Positions 1 to 9,488 are shown, numbered from the stretch's first letter. The stretch: DNA of 64,000 bases from Azospirillum brasilense (GCF_001315015.1 NZ_CP012914.1:2751001-2815000), one strand, 5' to 3'. The notes: a model not told the origin generated them from the sequence alone. Numbers and translations are program-made.

Positions 1-1311
1 GCCCTGGCGGTTGCGGCCCTCGTGGCAATGCTCGTCGGAGCATCGGCCGAGGCCGCTTCGAATTCGCCGCAAGGGGCGCAGTTCTTCCCGCACCTCGTCT
101 ACCGCAGCGGCCCCTACGCGCCCTACGGCATCCCGCTGGCCGACGGGGTGGCCGATTATCTGACGCTGGTCAACCGGCGCGACGGCGGCATCGGCGGGGT
201 GCCCATCGCCTGGGAGGAGTGCGACACCGGCTACAACACCGACCGCGGGGTGGACTGCTACGAGCGGCTGAAGGCCAAGGGGCCGACCGGCGCCGCCGCC
301 GTCCTGCCGCTGTCCACCGGCATCACCTACGCCCTGATCGAGCGCGGGGCTGCCGACCGCATCCCGGTCTTCTCCTCCGGCTACGGGCGGGCGGACGTGT
401 CCGACGGGCGGGTCTTCCCCTACGCCATCAACGCCCCGGCCAGCTATTGGACGGGCATCGACGCCGCGATCAGCCACATCGCAACGGAGTTGGGCGGGAC
501 GGAGCGGCTGCGCGGGCGGAAAATCGCCTACGTCTACCACGACAGCGCCTTCGGCAAGGAGCCGCTGCCCATGCTGGAGGCGCTGCGCGGCCCGCTGGGC
601 TTCGAGATGCGCAGCTTCCCCGTCGCCCCGCCGGGGCTGGACCAGCGCGCCGTGTGGACGCAGATCGCCCGCCACTACCGGCCCGACTACGTGATCCTGT
701 GGGGTTGGGGCGTGCAGAACTCCACCGCCCTGCGCGAGGCCGCCGCCGCCGGCTACCCCGCCGACCGCATGATCGGCGTCTGGTGGGCCGGGTCGGAACT
801 GGATGTCCGGCCGGTCGGTGCCGCCGCGGTCGGCTACAAGGCGGTGGCCTTCCACGCCGCCGGAGCGGACCTGCCGGTGATCCGCGCGATCCGCGAGCGG
901 GTCCACGGCCGTGGGCTGGGGGCCGGCGATCCCGGCCAGATCGGCACGGTGCTCTACAACCGCGGGGTCTTCAACGCCGCCGTCCTGGTCGAGGCCATCC
1001 GCACCGCGCAGGGCAAATACGGACGCCGGCCGCTGACCGGAGCGCAGGTGGCCTGGGGCTTCGACCATCTGGACCTGACCGCCGAACGGCTGGCCGAACT
1101 GGGGCTGGACGGCTTCATGCAGCCGCTGCGCATCACCTGCGCCGACCATGAGGGGATCGCGCCCCTGCATGTGCAGCAGTGGGACGGGGAGCGCTGGCTG
1201 GACGTGTCCGGCCCCATCGAGCCGCGCCGCGCCCTGATCCGCAAGCTGGTGGCGGAGTCGGCCCGGCGCTTCGCGGCGGAACGCAAGATCGAACCGCGCG
1301 CCTGTGATTAG
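1..1311 (+). CDS. Periplasmic ABC-transporter substrate-binding protein (branched-chain amino acid type), 5' partial
   Basis: Reading frame is open from base 1, and the first codons (ALAVAALVAMLVGASAEAA) look like the hydrophobic core and cleavage site of a signal peptide, so the true start lies upstream of the window. The mature protein resembles the type I periplasmic binding fold (Peripla_BP_6, LivJ-like): an N-terminal lobe with VYRSGPYAPYGIPLADG, then a second lobe with KIAYVYHDSAFGKEPLP. It should bind a small solute, possibly an amino acid or amide, and hand it to a Liv-type permease. No permease or ATPase gene is visible downstream; partners may lie to the left. A strong hairpin follows the stop. 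Family assignment is good; the substrate is unknown. Confidence 0.85.
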   Translation, partial: ALAVAALVAMLVGASAEAASNSPQGAQFFPHLVYRSGPYAPYGIPLADGVADYLTLVNRRDGGIGGVPIAWEECDTGYNTDRGVDCYERLKAKGPTGAAAVLPLSTGITYALIERGAADRIPVFSSGYGRADVSDGRVFPYAINAPASYWTGIDAAISHIATELGGTERLRGRKIAYVYHDSAFGKEPLPMLEALRGPLGFEMRSFPVAPPGLDQRAVWTQIARHYRPDYVILWGWGVQNSTALREAAAAGYPADRMIGVWWAGSELDVRPVGAAAVGYKAVAFHAAGADLPVIRAIRERVHGRGLGAGDPGQIGTVLYNRGVFNAAVLVEAIRTAQGKYGRRPLTGAQVAWGFDHLDLTAERLAELGLDGFMQPLRITCADHEGIAPLHVQQWDGERWLDVSGPIEPRRALIRKLVAESARRFAAERKIEPRACD

Positions 1312-1320
1312 CAATCTTCA

Positions 1321-1354
1321 TCGTCGGGCGTCAGTCCTGGCTGACGCCCGACGA
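1321..1354 (+). terminator. Hairpin downstream of the binding-protein gene
   Basis: A perfect 14-bp inverted repeat (arms 1321-1334 and 1341-1354, 6-nt loop) lies 10 nt after the stop codon. No U-tract follows, so it may act as a Rho-assisted terminator or as a 3' end stabiliser. Confidence 0.6.
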
Positions 1355-1433
1355 TAAGGGCCGCGACGGCGGCCCCGCAGGCCCATGCCAGCGAAGGCAA
1401 GCGGCCGGACGGCCGCGCCCGCCGATTGAGGGC

Positions 1434-1467
1434 AAGCGTAAAGCCTGATACGTCAGGCTTTACGCTT
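1434..1467 (-). terminator. Hairpin terminator of the methyltransferase gene
   Basis: A perfect 15-bp inverted repeat (1434-1448 / 1453-1467) with a 4-nt loop starts 5 nt beyond the stop codon of the minus-strand gene. The stem is long and unusually AT-containing for this genome. It faces the hairpin at 1321-1354 of the convergent gene. Confidence 0.65.
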
Positions 1468-1472
1468 GATGA

Positions 1473-2492
1473 TTAAGTCGGTCGCATCGCGACATAGCGG
1501 CAGAAGCGCAACCCGCTGCCCAGCACGCGCAGGCGCGACCACCACAAAGCCAGCTCGCGGGCCAGCGCCTTGAGCACGCGGGGCTCGGGGGCGGCGGTCT
1601 TCAGCGCCTCGCCCAGCCGGCGCACCCGCTCCACAGCCTGACGGCGGTGGAACTGGGTGAGATCCTCGGAAATGCGCAGGTCCAGGTTGCGCTGGGTCAG
1701 TTCGTCGGCCATGCGGGTGGCCGACCAGGGATAGACCTCCAGCGGCTCGGAATCGCGCCAGCCGTTCCAGCTCTCCCAGGAGGACGGGGTCCCCTCGATC
1801 ACATAGTCGAACAGCAGCACGCCGCCCTTCGGCTTCACGCAGTCGCAGACGCGGTCGAGGAAGTTCTCCTTGTCGCGCACCCGGTGCATCACCCGGTCGG
1901 CCAGAACGAGGTCGAAGGACCCCGCCTGGTTGAAGTGCTCCGGGTCGTAATGGCCGATCGGCGCCTTCTTCGACACGCCCAGCGCCTTCGACCGCTCCAT
2001 CCCCAGCTTCGCCAGCAGGGGCGACATCTCCAACCCGGTCACCCAAGTGTCGTAGCTGTCGACGATGCCGCGCGCCGGCCCGCCCAGCCCCGCCGAGAGG
2101 TCGAGCACGCTCTTGGCCGGATTCAGGCCGAAGGAGCGGACGGATTCGACCATCCATTGCGCGTCGCCGGGACCGACACAGTCCGGACCCCACAGCATCT
2201 GCGCCCCTTCCGTACGAGCGACCGACCAGACCGGTTCGCCCTGGCGGTCCAACTGCAGGTTTTCCAGCCGTTCCAGGTCGGCATCGTGGCGCGGCGCCTC
2301 GGGTGGCTGGGCGGCGGCCGACGCGGCGGAACCCAGCGCCGCCACCGGGCCGCGCAGGGGCAGGCGGGAGGCGGGAGCGGTGCGGGCCAGCCGGGACAGG
2401 GCGGCGAGGTCGTAGCCTTCCCACCAGGCGACGAATTTCGTCCGCCAGTCGGGATTGCGCCAGCGCTCCCTATCTTGAAAATTGTGCCGCAT
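1473..2492 (-). CDS. Class I SAM-dependent methyltransferase
   Basis: A 339-aa protein from the ATG at 2492 (MRHNFQDRERWRNPDW). The frame stays open upstream to 2630, but that stretch is AT-rich and looks non-coding, although residues there could also read as a hydrophobic segment. The central part holds the SAM-binding motif I (VLDLSAGLGGPARGI), an acidic residue after the second strand (VTGLEMSP), and a motif II/III region (FDLVLADRVMHRV, then LKPKGGVLLFDYV-like). It probably methylates a small molecule or lipid. It has no operon partner, being divergent from the Nudix gene and convergent with the binding-protein gene. Substrate cannot be deduced. Confidence 0.75.
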   Translation of the reverse strand: MRHNFQDRERWRNPDWRTKFVAWWEGYDLAALSRLARTAPASRLPLRGPVAALGSAASAAAQPPEAPRHDADLERLENLQLDRQGEPVWSVARTEGAQMLWGPDCVGPGDAQWMVESVRSFGLNPAKSVLDLSAGLGGPARGIVDSYDTWVTGLEMSPLLAKLGMERSKALGVSKKAPIGHYDPEHFNQAGSFDLVLADRVMHRVRDKENFLDRVCDCVKPKGGVLLFDYVIEGTPSSWESWNGWRDSEPLEVYPWSATRMADELTQRNLDLRISEDLTQFHRRQAVERVRRLGEALKTAAPEPRVLKALARELALWWSRLRVLGSGLRFCRYVAMRPT

Positions 2493-2805
2493 CCGGCGCT
2501 GCGTTTCCAAAATTGCTGCCCCACAAAGGACGGCCACCGCCAGCATCAACGGATACTGCGCAATATAGAGGTAGACCTCAACAGTCGGGGAGTCAAGTAA
2601 CCAGCACGAACAGTTGAAATTAACTTGCAAGAACTGTGGCGAAAATTTTATCTAACTGTGAAATATTTCCGCAACACCCACAGCTTGCGGTTCCTAGGGC
2701 GACGCGCGGCAAAGCGGCCGAAGCGCGCCGCGTTGCAGCATGAAACCGCAACGCCTATAGTTCCGCCCCAGCACCCCGTCCCCACACCGCGCAAGGAGCA
2801 CCGGC

Positions 2806-3396
2806 GTGCCGCACAAGACCGGCAACCCCTGGACCGTCCTGACGACCAAGCCGATCTACGAGAATCCGTGGATGCGGGTGGTGGAGCACGACGTGCTGAC
2901 CCCGCTCGGCAACCCCGGCATCTACGGCGTCATGCACGCCCAGAATCTGGCGACCGGGGTGGTTCCCATCGACGACCAGGGCCGCGTCACGCTGGTCGGC
3001 CAGTACCGCTTCCCCTTGCAGCAGTACAGTTGGGAGATCCCGGAAGGCGGCGGCAAGAAGGGCGTCGAACCGGTTGAGTCGGCCAGGCGCGAGCTGCTGG
3101 AGGAGACCGGCCAGACCGCCCGCCACTGGCTGCCGATCCTGACCATGCACCTGTCCAACAGCATCACCGACGAGACCGCCCACTGCTTTCTCGCCTGGGG
3201 GATCGAGCAGGGGCAGGCGGAACCGGAGGAGACCGAGGTCCTGCAGCTGCGCCACGTGTCCTTCGCGGAAGCCTACGCCATGGTCAAGCGCGGGGAGATC
3301 ACCGACGCCATCGCGGTGGCCTGCCTGCTGAAGGTCCGCCTGATGGCGCTCGACGGCGACCTCCCCGAGGACGTCACCCGCCTGATCCTGGGCTGA
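2806..3396 (+). CDS. Nudix hydrolase, ADP-sugar pyrophosphatase type
   Basis: 196 aa with a GTG start preceded by an AAGGAG ribosome-binding site. The Nudix signature (GX5EX7REUXEEXGU) is seen as GGGKKGVEPVESARRELLEE followed by TG. The upstream segment VTLVGQYRFPLQQYSWEIPEGG matches the conserved lead-in of the NudF/ADP-ribose pyrophosphatase branch, where Arg-Tyr/Phe-Pro and WE(I/L)PEG contact substrate. It should hydrolyse a nucleoside diphosphate-linked substrate to a nucleoside monophosphate plus phosphorylated product in the cytoplasm. The exonuclease gene starts 11 nt downstream, so the two are probably co-transcribed as a nucleotide or DNA housekeeping pair. Confidence 0.85.
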   Translation: MPHKTGNPWTVLTTKPIYENPWMRVVEHDVLTPLGNPGIYGVMHAQNLATGVVPIDDQGRVTLVGQYRFPLQQYSWEIPEGGGKKGVEPVESARRELLEETGQTARHWLPILTMHLSNSITDETAHCFLAWGIEQGQAEPEETEVLQLRHVSFAEAYAMVKRGEITDAIAVACLLKVRLMALDGDLPEDVTRLILG

Positions 3397-3407
3397 GGGA
3401 AGACGTT

Positions 3408-4028
3408 ATGCAGGCCGTCGCCATCGATTTCGAAACCGCCAACGAATCGCGGACCAGCGCCTGCTCCATCGGCGTCGCCTGGATCGAGGACGGGCGCGTG
3501 GTGGAGACCGAGGAGCATCTGATCCGCCCGCGGGAGATGCGCTTCAACCCGTTCAACACCGCCGTCCACGGCCTGCGGGCGGAGGATGTCGCCGGCGCGC
3601 CGGAGTTCCCGGAGGTCTGGCACCGCTTCGCCCGGCGGCTGGAAGGCCGTCTGGTTCTGGCCCACAACGCGTCCTTCGACATCAGCGTGCTGCGCCACAC
3701 GCTGGACGATTACGGTCTGGCCTGGCCGGCCTGTAGCTACCTCTGCACCGTCGTGCTGGCGCGCAAGGCGTGGCCGCAACTGGCCGCGCACAAGCTGAAT
3801 TACCTGGCCGACCATCTGGGCATCGCGCTCGACCACCACCGCGCCGGCAGCGACGCCGAGGCCTGCGGGCGTATCGCGCTCGCCGCCACCCACGTGCTGG
3901 GTCTGGAGCGTCTGGCCGACATCGCCGCAGCCACCGGCATCACGCTGGGGCAGTTGACGCCGGGCGGCTACAGCCCCTGCAAGGGCGGCAACCCGCCGCG
4001 GCGCCGCAAGCTGGTGCCGGTGGTTTAG
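3408..4028 (+). CDS. DnaQ-like 3'-5' exonuclease (DEDDh family)
   Basis: 206 aa. All three exonuclease motifs of the DEDDh superfamily are intact: Exo I AIDFETAN (D and E), Exo II LAHNASFDISVL (D), and Exo III HHRAGSDAEACGR (H and D). The fold covers residues 1-170, and the C-terminal 35 residues are basic (PPRRRKL), plausibly for nucleic-acid contact. It lacks any polymerase or BRCT domain, so it is a stand-alone exonuclease rather than the replicative epsilon subunit. Likely roles are DNA repair or RNA/oligonucleotide trimming. It lies 11 nt after the Nudix gene and is convergent with mtnA. Confidence 0.85.
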   Translation: MQAVAIDFETANESRTSACSIGVAWIEDGRVVETEEHLIRPREMRFNPFNTAVHGLRAEDVAGAPEFPEVWHRFARRLEGRLVLAHNASFDISVLRHTLDDYGLAWPACSYLCTVVLARKAWPQLAAHKLNYLADHLGIALDHHRAGSDAEACGRIALAATHVLGLERLADIAAATGITLGQLTPGGYSPCKGGNPPRRRKLVPVV

Positions 4029-4053
4029 AGGGAAGCGTGTGGGGGCAAGTGCT

Positions 4054-5154
4054 TCACACGCCACTCCGTTCGGGAAACAAGCCCGCCAACCCTTCCGCGC
4101 TGGCCGGACACACGCCGCGCTCGGTCACCAGACCGGTGACCAGACGGGCCGGGGTCACGTCGAAGCCGTAATTGACCGCTGGGCTGCCGGCCGGGGTGAC
4201 GCGGATGGTCTCGATCCGCCCGTCGGCGGTGACGCCGGTCAGCTCGGTCACCTCGCGGGCGTCGCGCTCCTCGATGGGGATGTCCCTCACGCCATCCGCC
4301 ATGCCCCAGTCGATGGTCGGCGAGGGCAGCGCGACGTAGAAGGGCACGCCGTTGTCGTGGGCGGCCAGGGCCTTCAGATAGGTGCCGATCTTGTTGCAGA
4401 CGTCGCCGGTGGCCGTGGTGCGGTCGGTGCCGACGATGCACAGATCCACCATGCCGTGCTGCATCAGATGGCCGCCGGTGTTGTCCACCACCACCGTGTG
4501 GGGCACGCCGTGGCGGTTCAGCTCCCAGGCGGTCAGGCTGGCGCCCTGGTTGCGCGGGCGCGTCTCGTCCACCCAGACATGCAGGCGGATGCCCTCCTCG
4601 AAGGCGACGTAGACCGGAGCGAGCGCCGTGCCCCAATCAACGGTGGCGAGCCAGCCGGCGTTGCAATGAGTCAGCACATTCACCGGTTCGCCCGGAGCCT
4701 TGCGGCGGGCGGCCTCGCGGATCAGGGCGGCGCCGTGCTCGCCGATGGCGCGGTTGATGGCGACGTCCTCGTCGCAGACCACGGCGGCCTCGGCATAGGC
4801 GGCCTCGGCGCGGGCGGCGGGCGGCAGCGGCGCCAGACGGGCGCGCATCCGCTCCAGCGCCCAGCGCAGGTTGACCGCGGTCGGGCGGGTGGCGAGCAGC
4901 CGCGTGCCGGCCTCCTCCAGCGCCGCGTCGGACGGGTCGGCCCGCATGGCCAGCGCGACGCCGTAGGCAGCGGTCGCCCCGATCAGCGGCGCGCCGCGCA
5001 CCAGCATGGCCCGGATCGCATGGGCGGCCTCGTCGAGGTCGGTCAGCCGCGCGACGGCGAAATCATGCGGCATCCGCGTCTGGTCGATGATTTCCACCGA
5101 CCAGCCGTCCTGCGCCGGCCAGATGGTGCGGTAGGCCGTGCCGTCGATTTTCAT
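4054..5154 (-). CDS. mtnA: S-methyl-5-thioribose-1-phosphate isomerase
   Basis: 366 aa from the ATG at 5154 ([13 protein letters not shown]); the reading frame upstream to 5208 is low-complexity and overlaps the opposite gene's leader. MtnA converts methylthioribose-1-phosphate to methylthioribulose-1-phosphate in the methionine salvage pathway. Family hallmarks are [16 protein letters not shown] near residue 50, [10 protein letters not shown] with the catalytic cysteine, and [20 protein letters not shown] with the catalytic aspartate; it belongs to the aIF2B/MtnA fold. No other salvage gene is adjacent. No SAM-riboswitch-like structure was recognised in the leader. Confidence 0.92.
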   Translation of the reverse strand: MKIDGTAYRTIWPAQDGWSVEIIDQTRMPHDFAVARLTDLDEAAHAIRAMLVRGAPLIGATAAYGVALAMRADPSDAALEEAGTRLLATRPTAVNLRWALERMRARLAPLPPAARAEAAYAEAAVVCDEDVAINRAIGEHGAALIREAARRKAPGEPVNVLTHCNAGWLATVDWGTALAPVYVAFEEGIRLHVWVDETRPRNQGASLTAWELNRHGVPHTVVVDNTGGHLMQHGMVDLCIVGTDRTTATGDVCNKIGTYLKALAAHDNGVPFYVALPSPTIDWGMADGVRDIPIEERDAREVTELTGVTADGRIETIRVTPAGSPAVNYGFDVTPARLVTGLVTERGVCPASAEGLAGLFPERSGV

Positions 5155-5299
5155 ACGCCATACTCCCCGCGCTCGATGCCGCTTCGGCCTTTCGGCCCGG
5201 CGCGACAATAGGGGCTGGCGCGGCGCGGTTCAACGGGCGTACCCAGGGAACAGGAGCCCGCAAAAAAGTGTTGGTCCGCCACGAAAGCCACGACCTTCG

Positions 5300-7012
5300 A
5301 TGCCAATCCGACCCGTCCTCCCCCACCCCGCCGAAATCATGCCCCTGCGTGCCCTGCGATCCAAAGGTTCCCCTCTGCTCTACCGGATGCCGGGGTCGGC
5401 GCTGGTCCTGATGGTTTGCGCGGTGGCGCTGCTGCTGACGCTCGGGCTGTCGGCCAGCTTCGCGTTGCGCGACCGGGCGGCGGCCCTGCAGCACGCCCAG
5501 GACACCGCCGGCAACGCCAGCCTGCTGGTCGCCGAGCACGCGGCCCGGCTGGTGGAGACCAGCGACCTGATCCTGAAGCAGGCGGTCCAGCTCGCCGGAC
5601 CGGCGGACGCCCCGCTGCCCAGCGACCGGGCGAGCTGGGAGCGCTACGCGGCGCTGGTGCGCGGCACGCCCTATCTGGTGTCGATCTGGCTGTTCGACGC
5701 CGATGGAAACGCCGTCCTGAGCACGCGCCGCTTTCCCACCCCGGCGATGAACGTCGCCGACCGCGATTACTTCGTGACCCAACGGACGGGCGGCAGCGGG
5801 GCGGGGGGAAATCTCTTCATCACCGCGCTGGACAACAGCCGCTACAGCCAGGAGCCGCTGATCCTCCTCTCGCGCCCTCTGGCCGCTGCACCCGGGCAAT
5901 TCCGCGGGGTGGCCCTGGTCGCCGTCTCGCCGCGCTACGTCCGCGACATCTACAAGAGCTTCGACTTCGATTACGCCCGCTCCATCACCCTGCGCCGGGC
6001 CGACGGCACGGTGCTGCTGCACGAGACCCAAGGGCCGGACGCCACCGACAGCGCCGCGGCGGAGGCTGCCGGAGAGCCGGAAATCTCCGCGCTGCGCCGG
6101 GTGGACAGCGTGCCCGTGACCGCCGAGGTGGCCATTCCGGTGAGCAGCGTCATGGAGCGCTGGCGCGGCCAGCTCTGGACCTATATCTCCTACGCGCTGG
6201 CGGCCTTGGCCGCCGTGTCGGTGGTCGGCGGGATGGCCCTTCAGCGCGCCCGGCGGGAGCGGCAGGCGGAGAACGCGCTCCAGCACGCCTACGACACGCT
6301 GGAGGAGCGGGTGCACCAGCGCACGGCGGAGTTGGAGCAGACCAACGCCCAACTCGAAACGGTGGTGACCGACAAGGAGATCCTGCTGAAGGAGGTCCAG
6401 CACCGGGTGAAGAACAACCTTCAGGTCATCTGCAGTCTGCTGCGCCTTCAGGCCGCCCGCATCGACGAGCCGGCCCGCCGCGCCTTCGACGAGAGCCTGC
6501 GCCGCATCCAGTGCATGAGCCTGATGCAGGAGCTGCTCTACCGCTCTGACCAGCCGGCGCGCATCGACTTCGCCGATTACCTGCGCCAGCTCTGCGACGG
6601 GCTGGTCCGCTCGACCAACCCGACCGGGGCGCGGTTGACGGTGAATGCTCCCCAGCCCTGGAGCCTGGACGTGGATCAGGCCACCCCCCTCGCCCTGATC
6701 GCCAGTGAGCTGGTGTCCAACGCGCTGCTCCACGCCTTCCCCCTCGGCCATCCCGGCACGGTGACGGTGGACCTGCTGCCGGAAGGAAGGGAGGGCATGC
6801 GGATGACGGTGCGCGACGACGGCACCGGCCTGCCGGCCGATCCGTCCGCCCCCCAAAGGCGCCAGAACGGGCTGGGGCTGGTTCTCGTCCGGGCGCTGGC
6901 CCAGCAGGCCGGTGCCGACGTGACCATCGACCGCCAGCCGGACGGCGGGCCGGGCACCCGCTTCATCGTGTCGGTGCCCACCCTCGCGAAGACCGAGAAC
7001 AAGGCGGCCTGA
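5300..7012 (+). CDS. Membrane sensor histidine kinase, Cache sensor plus HisKA_2/HATPase
   Basis: About 570 aa from the ATG at 5300; an alternative ATG lies at 5339 and the frame is open further upstream without a convincing start. Layout: TM1 about residues 30-55, a periplasmic Cache-like sensor (about 56-290, with SWERYAALVRGTPYLVSIWLF and the MNVADRDYF motif typical of dCache_1), TM2 about 293-315, and a coiled-coil linker. Then comes HisKA_2 with phosphoacceptor His368 in EVQHRVKNNLQ, and a HATPase with N box SELVSNALLHAF and G boxes DDGTGLP and NGLGL. HisKA_2 kinases usually signal through response regulators encoded elsewhere; none is adjacent here. The ligand is probably a small metabolite, but this is only inferred from the Cache fold. 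Confidence 0.85.
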   Translation: MPIRPVLPHPAEIMPLRALRSKGSPLLYRMPGSALVLMVCAVALLLTLGLSASFALRDRAAALQHAQDTAGNASLLVAEHAARLVETSDLILKQAVQLAGPADAPLPSDRASWERYAALVRGTPYLVSIWLFDADGNAVLSTRRFPTPAMNVADRDYFVTQRTGGSGAGGNLFITALDNSRYSQEPLILLSRPLAAAPGQFRGVALVAVSPRYVRDIYKSFDFDYARSITLRRADGTVLLHETQGPDATDSAAAEAAGEPEISALRRVDSVPVTAEVAIPVSSVMERWRGQLWTYISYALAALAAVSVVGGMALQRARRERQAENALQHAYDTLEERVHQRTAELEQTNAQLETVVTDKEILLKEVQHRVKNNLQVICSLLRLQAARIDEPARRAFDESLRRIQCMSLMQELLYRSDQPARIDFADYLRQLCDGLVRSTNPTGARLTVNAPQPWSLDVDQATPLALIASELVSNALLHAFPLGHPGTVTVDLLPEGREGMRMTVRDDGTGLPADPSAPQRRQNGLGLVLVRALAQQAGADVTIDRQPDGGPGTRFIVSVPTLAKTENKAA

Positions 7013-7033
7013 GGACGGCAGGCTGAGGAGCCA

Positions 7034-7630
7034 TCAGGGCTGCGGCGGCTCCAGGCGCAGATAGACCATGGCGGAGGCGAGCGCGCTGGCATAGGCGTCC
7101 TCCCCGGCACGCGGCGGCAGGTCGAGATCACGCAGGATGCTGTCCAGCCGCAGATCGACCGCGTATTTGCCGGGCGCCTTGGCCTTGCGGCCATAATAGA
7201 GGCTGGACACCTCGATGCGCTGGTTCGGCAATGCCATGCCCACCATCGGCTGCACCAGCCGATCCAGGAGCCCTACGGTGAAATCCAGGTAGTAACCGAC
7301 CAGCGGCCGGTTGCCGATGAAGGCCAGCAGGCGGGACAGCGCGGGCTCCGCCGGTTCGGTGGGCCAGAAGGACAGGATCAGGCGCTGGCTGGTCAGGACA
7401 CGGCTGCCGCGGATGCGCAGAGCGGCGACGCCGCGCAGATCCGCCGTGGCCACGTCGAAGGAGGTGGCCTCGCAATGGATCGCCACCCGCTCCCCGCTTT
7501 CCTCCCCCGACAACAGCAGAGCGCGGTCGGGATGCTCGGCATGAAGGCCGGCGGCGCCAGCGGCCGCCTCGGCGACAGGGGCGGCCATTACTCCGTTGGC
7601 CACCACGCTGGCAATGGTTTCGGTCGGCAT
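7034..7630 (-). CDS. Degenerate DnaQ-fold (exonuclease-like) partner of the DUF294 protein
   Basis: 198 aa, ATG preceded by GGAGAGGAGG. Residues 48-190 keep the shape of a DEDDh exonuclease: RVAIHCEATSFD at the Exo I position, PLVGYYLDFTVGLLDR at Exo II, and AGEDAYASALASAMVYL at Exo III. Judged against the family consensus (DxE, then D, then HxxxxD), the catalytic set is mostly lost: Asp to His52, the motif II Asp to Thr118, His to Glu177, and the last Asp to Ser182. Only Glu54 remains. The gene sits 28 nt after the DUF294 gene, a pairing known in acetate-permease loci of other proteobacteria, where the partner is an active exonuclease. A binding or regulatory role rather than nuclease activity is inferred. 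Confidence 0.65.
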   Translation of the reverse strand: MPTETIASVVANGVMAAPVAEAAAGAAGLHAEHPDRALLLSGEESGERVAIHCEATSFDVATADLRGVAALRIRGSRVLTSQRLILSFWPTEPAEPALSRLLAFIGNRPLVGYYLDFTVGLLDRLVQPMVGMALPNQRIEVSSLYYGRKAKAPGKYAVDLRLDSILRDLDLPPRAGEDAYASALASAMVYLRLEPPQP

Positions 7631-7658
7631 GCCGCCTCCTCTCCCCGCTCGCGGCGGG

Positions 7659-9488
7659 TCAATGGTTCAGGTGGAAGTGGTAGGCGAGCAGTTCCTTGAA
7701 CTTCTTCACCAGCGCCAGACAGTCCTTGAACTGGTCGCGGTCGAGCTTGCCCAGCGACTCCGTGCGGACGAGGTTGTCGGTCTGGGTGCCGGACACGCTG
7801 CCGTCCAGCCCGGCCTTCAGGCGCAGCGTGGACAGGAAGCTGAAGGCGTCGGCCAATTCGCCCGCCATGCCGCGGTCGAGAACACCCTGGTCGGCGAGCG
7901 CCCAGATGCGCTCGGTCGTGTTGGTTTCCGTCCTGTGCTTTTCCAGCGCCAGCGCGCGGACGCCGTGGACGATGGGGAAGATGCCGGCCTTCTTGATGTC
8001 CACCGCCTCGTTGCGGCGCCGCTCGAACAGGCCGCCGAACAGACCCGACGGCGTGTCGAAGGCGAGCGCCGGGCGGGCGAAGGCGGTGAAGAACATCTGG
8101 TTGTCCTGAAGCCGGCCAAGCAGATAGCCCTTCGCCTCGGCCAGCAGGGCGGCATCACCGGCCACCGCCGCCGCGTCGTAGAAGATGGCGAGGTTCATCT
8201 GCGCCGCTTCGTCGGGGCGGTGGATCCAGTGGAAGAGGGAATCCTTGTATTGCGCCAGCGGGCGCGTCCAGTCCGGGTTGGACACCATGATCCGCCCCGG
8301 GCAGGGCGGGTAGCCGAATTCGACCAGATGGCGGGTGAAGGCGTCGGTCACCTGCGGCAGCGACGGGCAGTCGTAGCCGTCGCGCAAAATCAGCCCGTTG
8401 TCCTGGTCGGTCTTCAGAAGCTGCTCGCCGCGCCCCTCGCTGCCCATCACGATCAGGCAGGAATTGGCCAGCAGGTCCGGGGGCGCCAGCAGTTCGAACA
8501 GGCGGCGGAAGATCTTGCGGTTCAGCTCGGTCACGAGGTCGGCGATGAAGGACACCTTGACGCCCGTGCCGTGCAGCGTGCGGATCAGCCCGACGATGTC
8601 CTGGCTGGCCCGACCCAGATCCTCCGGCGAGTCCGCGCGGTCGACCTTGAGCGCGATGACCTGGGAATGGTTGGACAGGACGGCCAGCAGGTCGGTCTGC
8701 TCCAGCAGGCCCGCGATCTCGCCCTGCTCGGTGACGACCAGACGGCGCACCGAATGCTTGGTCATCAGGATCAGCGCGTTGAACAGCAGATCGTCACGGT
8801 CCAGCGCCAGCAGCTCGTAGCGGGCGAGCGGCCCGACCGGGCTGTCCACCGGGCGCCCCTCCAGCACCACGAGGTCGCGCAGGTCGGTGCCGGTCAGGAT
8901 GCCGACGCGCCCACCATCCTTCAGATTGCCCTCGCGGACCAGCACGCTGCTCGCCTGGTTGCGCTTCATCGCCGCCGCCGCGTCGCGCAGGGACGCCCCG
9001 GCCTCGACGAAGACCGGCGGGTGCAGATAGGCCTGCCGGATGCGCGCCATGGTCAACGCGGCGGTTTCGCGGTTCGCGCGCTCGTTGGCCAGCGCGCTCA
9101 GCCGGTCGGCGAAGCCCTGCTGGATCACCGCGCCGAACGCGGCGTTCTCGTGGGCGAGTTCAAGGAGGACTTGGCGGGGAACCAGATCGCACAGCGTGTC
9201 CTCCGCCGCGACGAAGCTGCGCGCCCGGCCGTCGGAGAACAGAGCCTGGAGGTCGAAGCTGTCGTGTGCGCCGTGCACCGCCACCACCTCGCCGCCCTGG
9301 CGTTCGTGGACCAGCCCCTGCCGCACCACGAACAGGCAGTCCGCCGGCTCGTCCCGGCTCAGGATCACGCCATCCCGGACATAGACCCCGAGGTCGAGCG
9401 CCGCGGCGAGCCGCTGCCGCTGATCCAGGGTCAGGCGATCGAAGGGGGAGACGGAGAAATCGAAAGCGTCGGACAAAATCCGCTCCAC
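7659..9488 (-). CDS. cNMP-binding / CBS / DUF294 nucleotidyltransferase-like signalling protein
   Basis: 609 aa, GTG start, no clear ribosome-binding site. Domain order: cyclic-nucleotide-binding-like domain (about 15-130), paired CBS domains (about 155-275, with VGILTGTDLRDLVV and GLLEQTDLLAVL), then a DUF294 GlnD-like nucleotidyltransferase with GSEGRGEQLLKTDQDN at 349-364, and a DUF294 C-terminal helical domain. This architecture suggests ligand-controlled nucleotidylylation of a partner protein. It lies downstream of yjcH-actP in the same direction, separated by a strong terminator, and just before the exonuclease-fold gene; this arrangement is seen in other proteobacteria and points to control of acetate uptake or use. 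The actual target is unknown. Confidence 0.85.
   Translation of the reverse strand: MERILSDAFDFSVSPFDRLTLDQRQRLAAALDLGVYVRDGVILSRDEPADCLFVVRQGLVHERQGGEVVAVHGAHDSFDLQALFSDGRARSFVAAEDTLCDLVPRQVLLELAHENAAFGAVIQQGFADRLSALANERANRETAALTMARIRQAYLHPPVFVEAGASLRDAAAAMKRNQASSVLVREGNLKDGGRVGILTGTDLRDLVVLEGRPVDSPVGPLARYELLALDRDDLLFNALILMTKHSVRRLVVTEQGEIAGLLEQTDLLAVLSNHSQVIALKVDRADSPEDLGRASQDIVGLIRTLHGTGVKVSFIADLVTELNRKIFRRLFELLAPPDLLANSCLIVMGSEGRGEQLLKTDQDNGLILRDGYDCPSLPQVTDAFTRHLVEFGYPPCPGRIMVSNPDWTRPLAQYKDSLFHWIHRPDEAAQMNLAIFYDAAAVAGDAALLAEAKGYLLGRLQDNQMFFTAFARPALAFDTPSGLFGGLFERRRNEAVDIKKAGIFPIVHGVRALALEKHRTETNTTERIWALADQGVLDRGMAGELADAFSFLSTLRLKAGLDGSVSGTQTDNLVRTESLGKLDRDQFKDCLALVKKFKELLAYHFHLNH

Noticed and set aside
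4035..4061. Terminator between the exonuclease and mtnA genes
   Set aside because: A 7-bp stem with a 13-nt loop and no U-tract that overlaps the mtnA stop; too weak to list.
5155..5299. SAM or SAH riboswitch upstream of mtnA
   Set aside because: No conserved motif of a known S-adenosylmethionine-responsive RNA was found in the leader.
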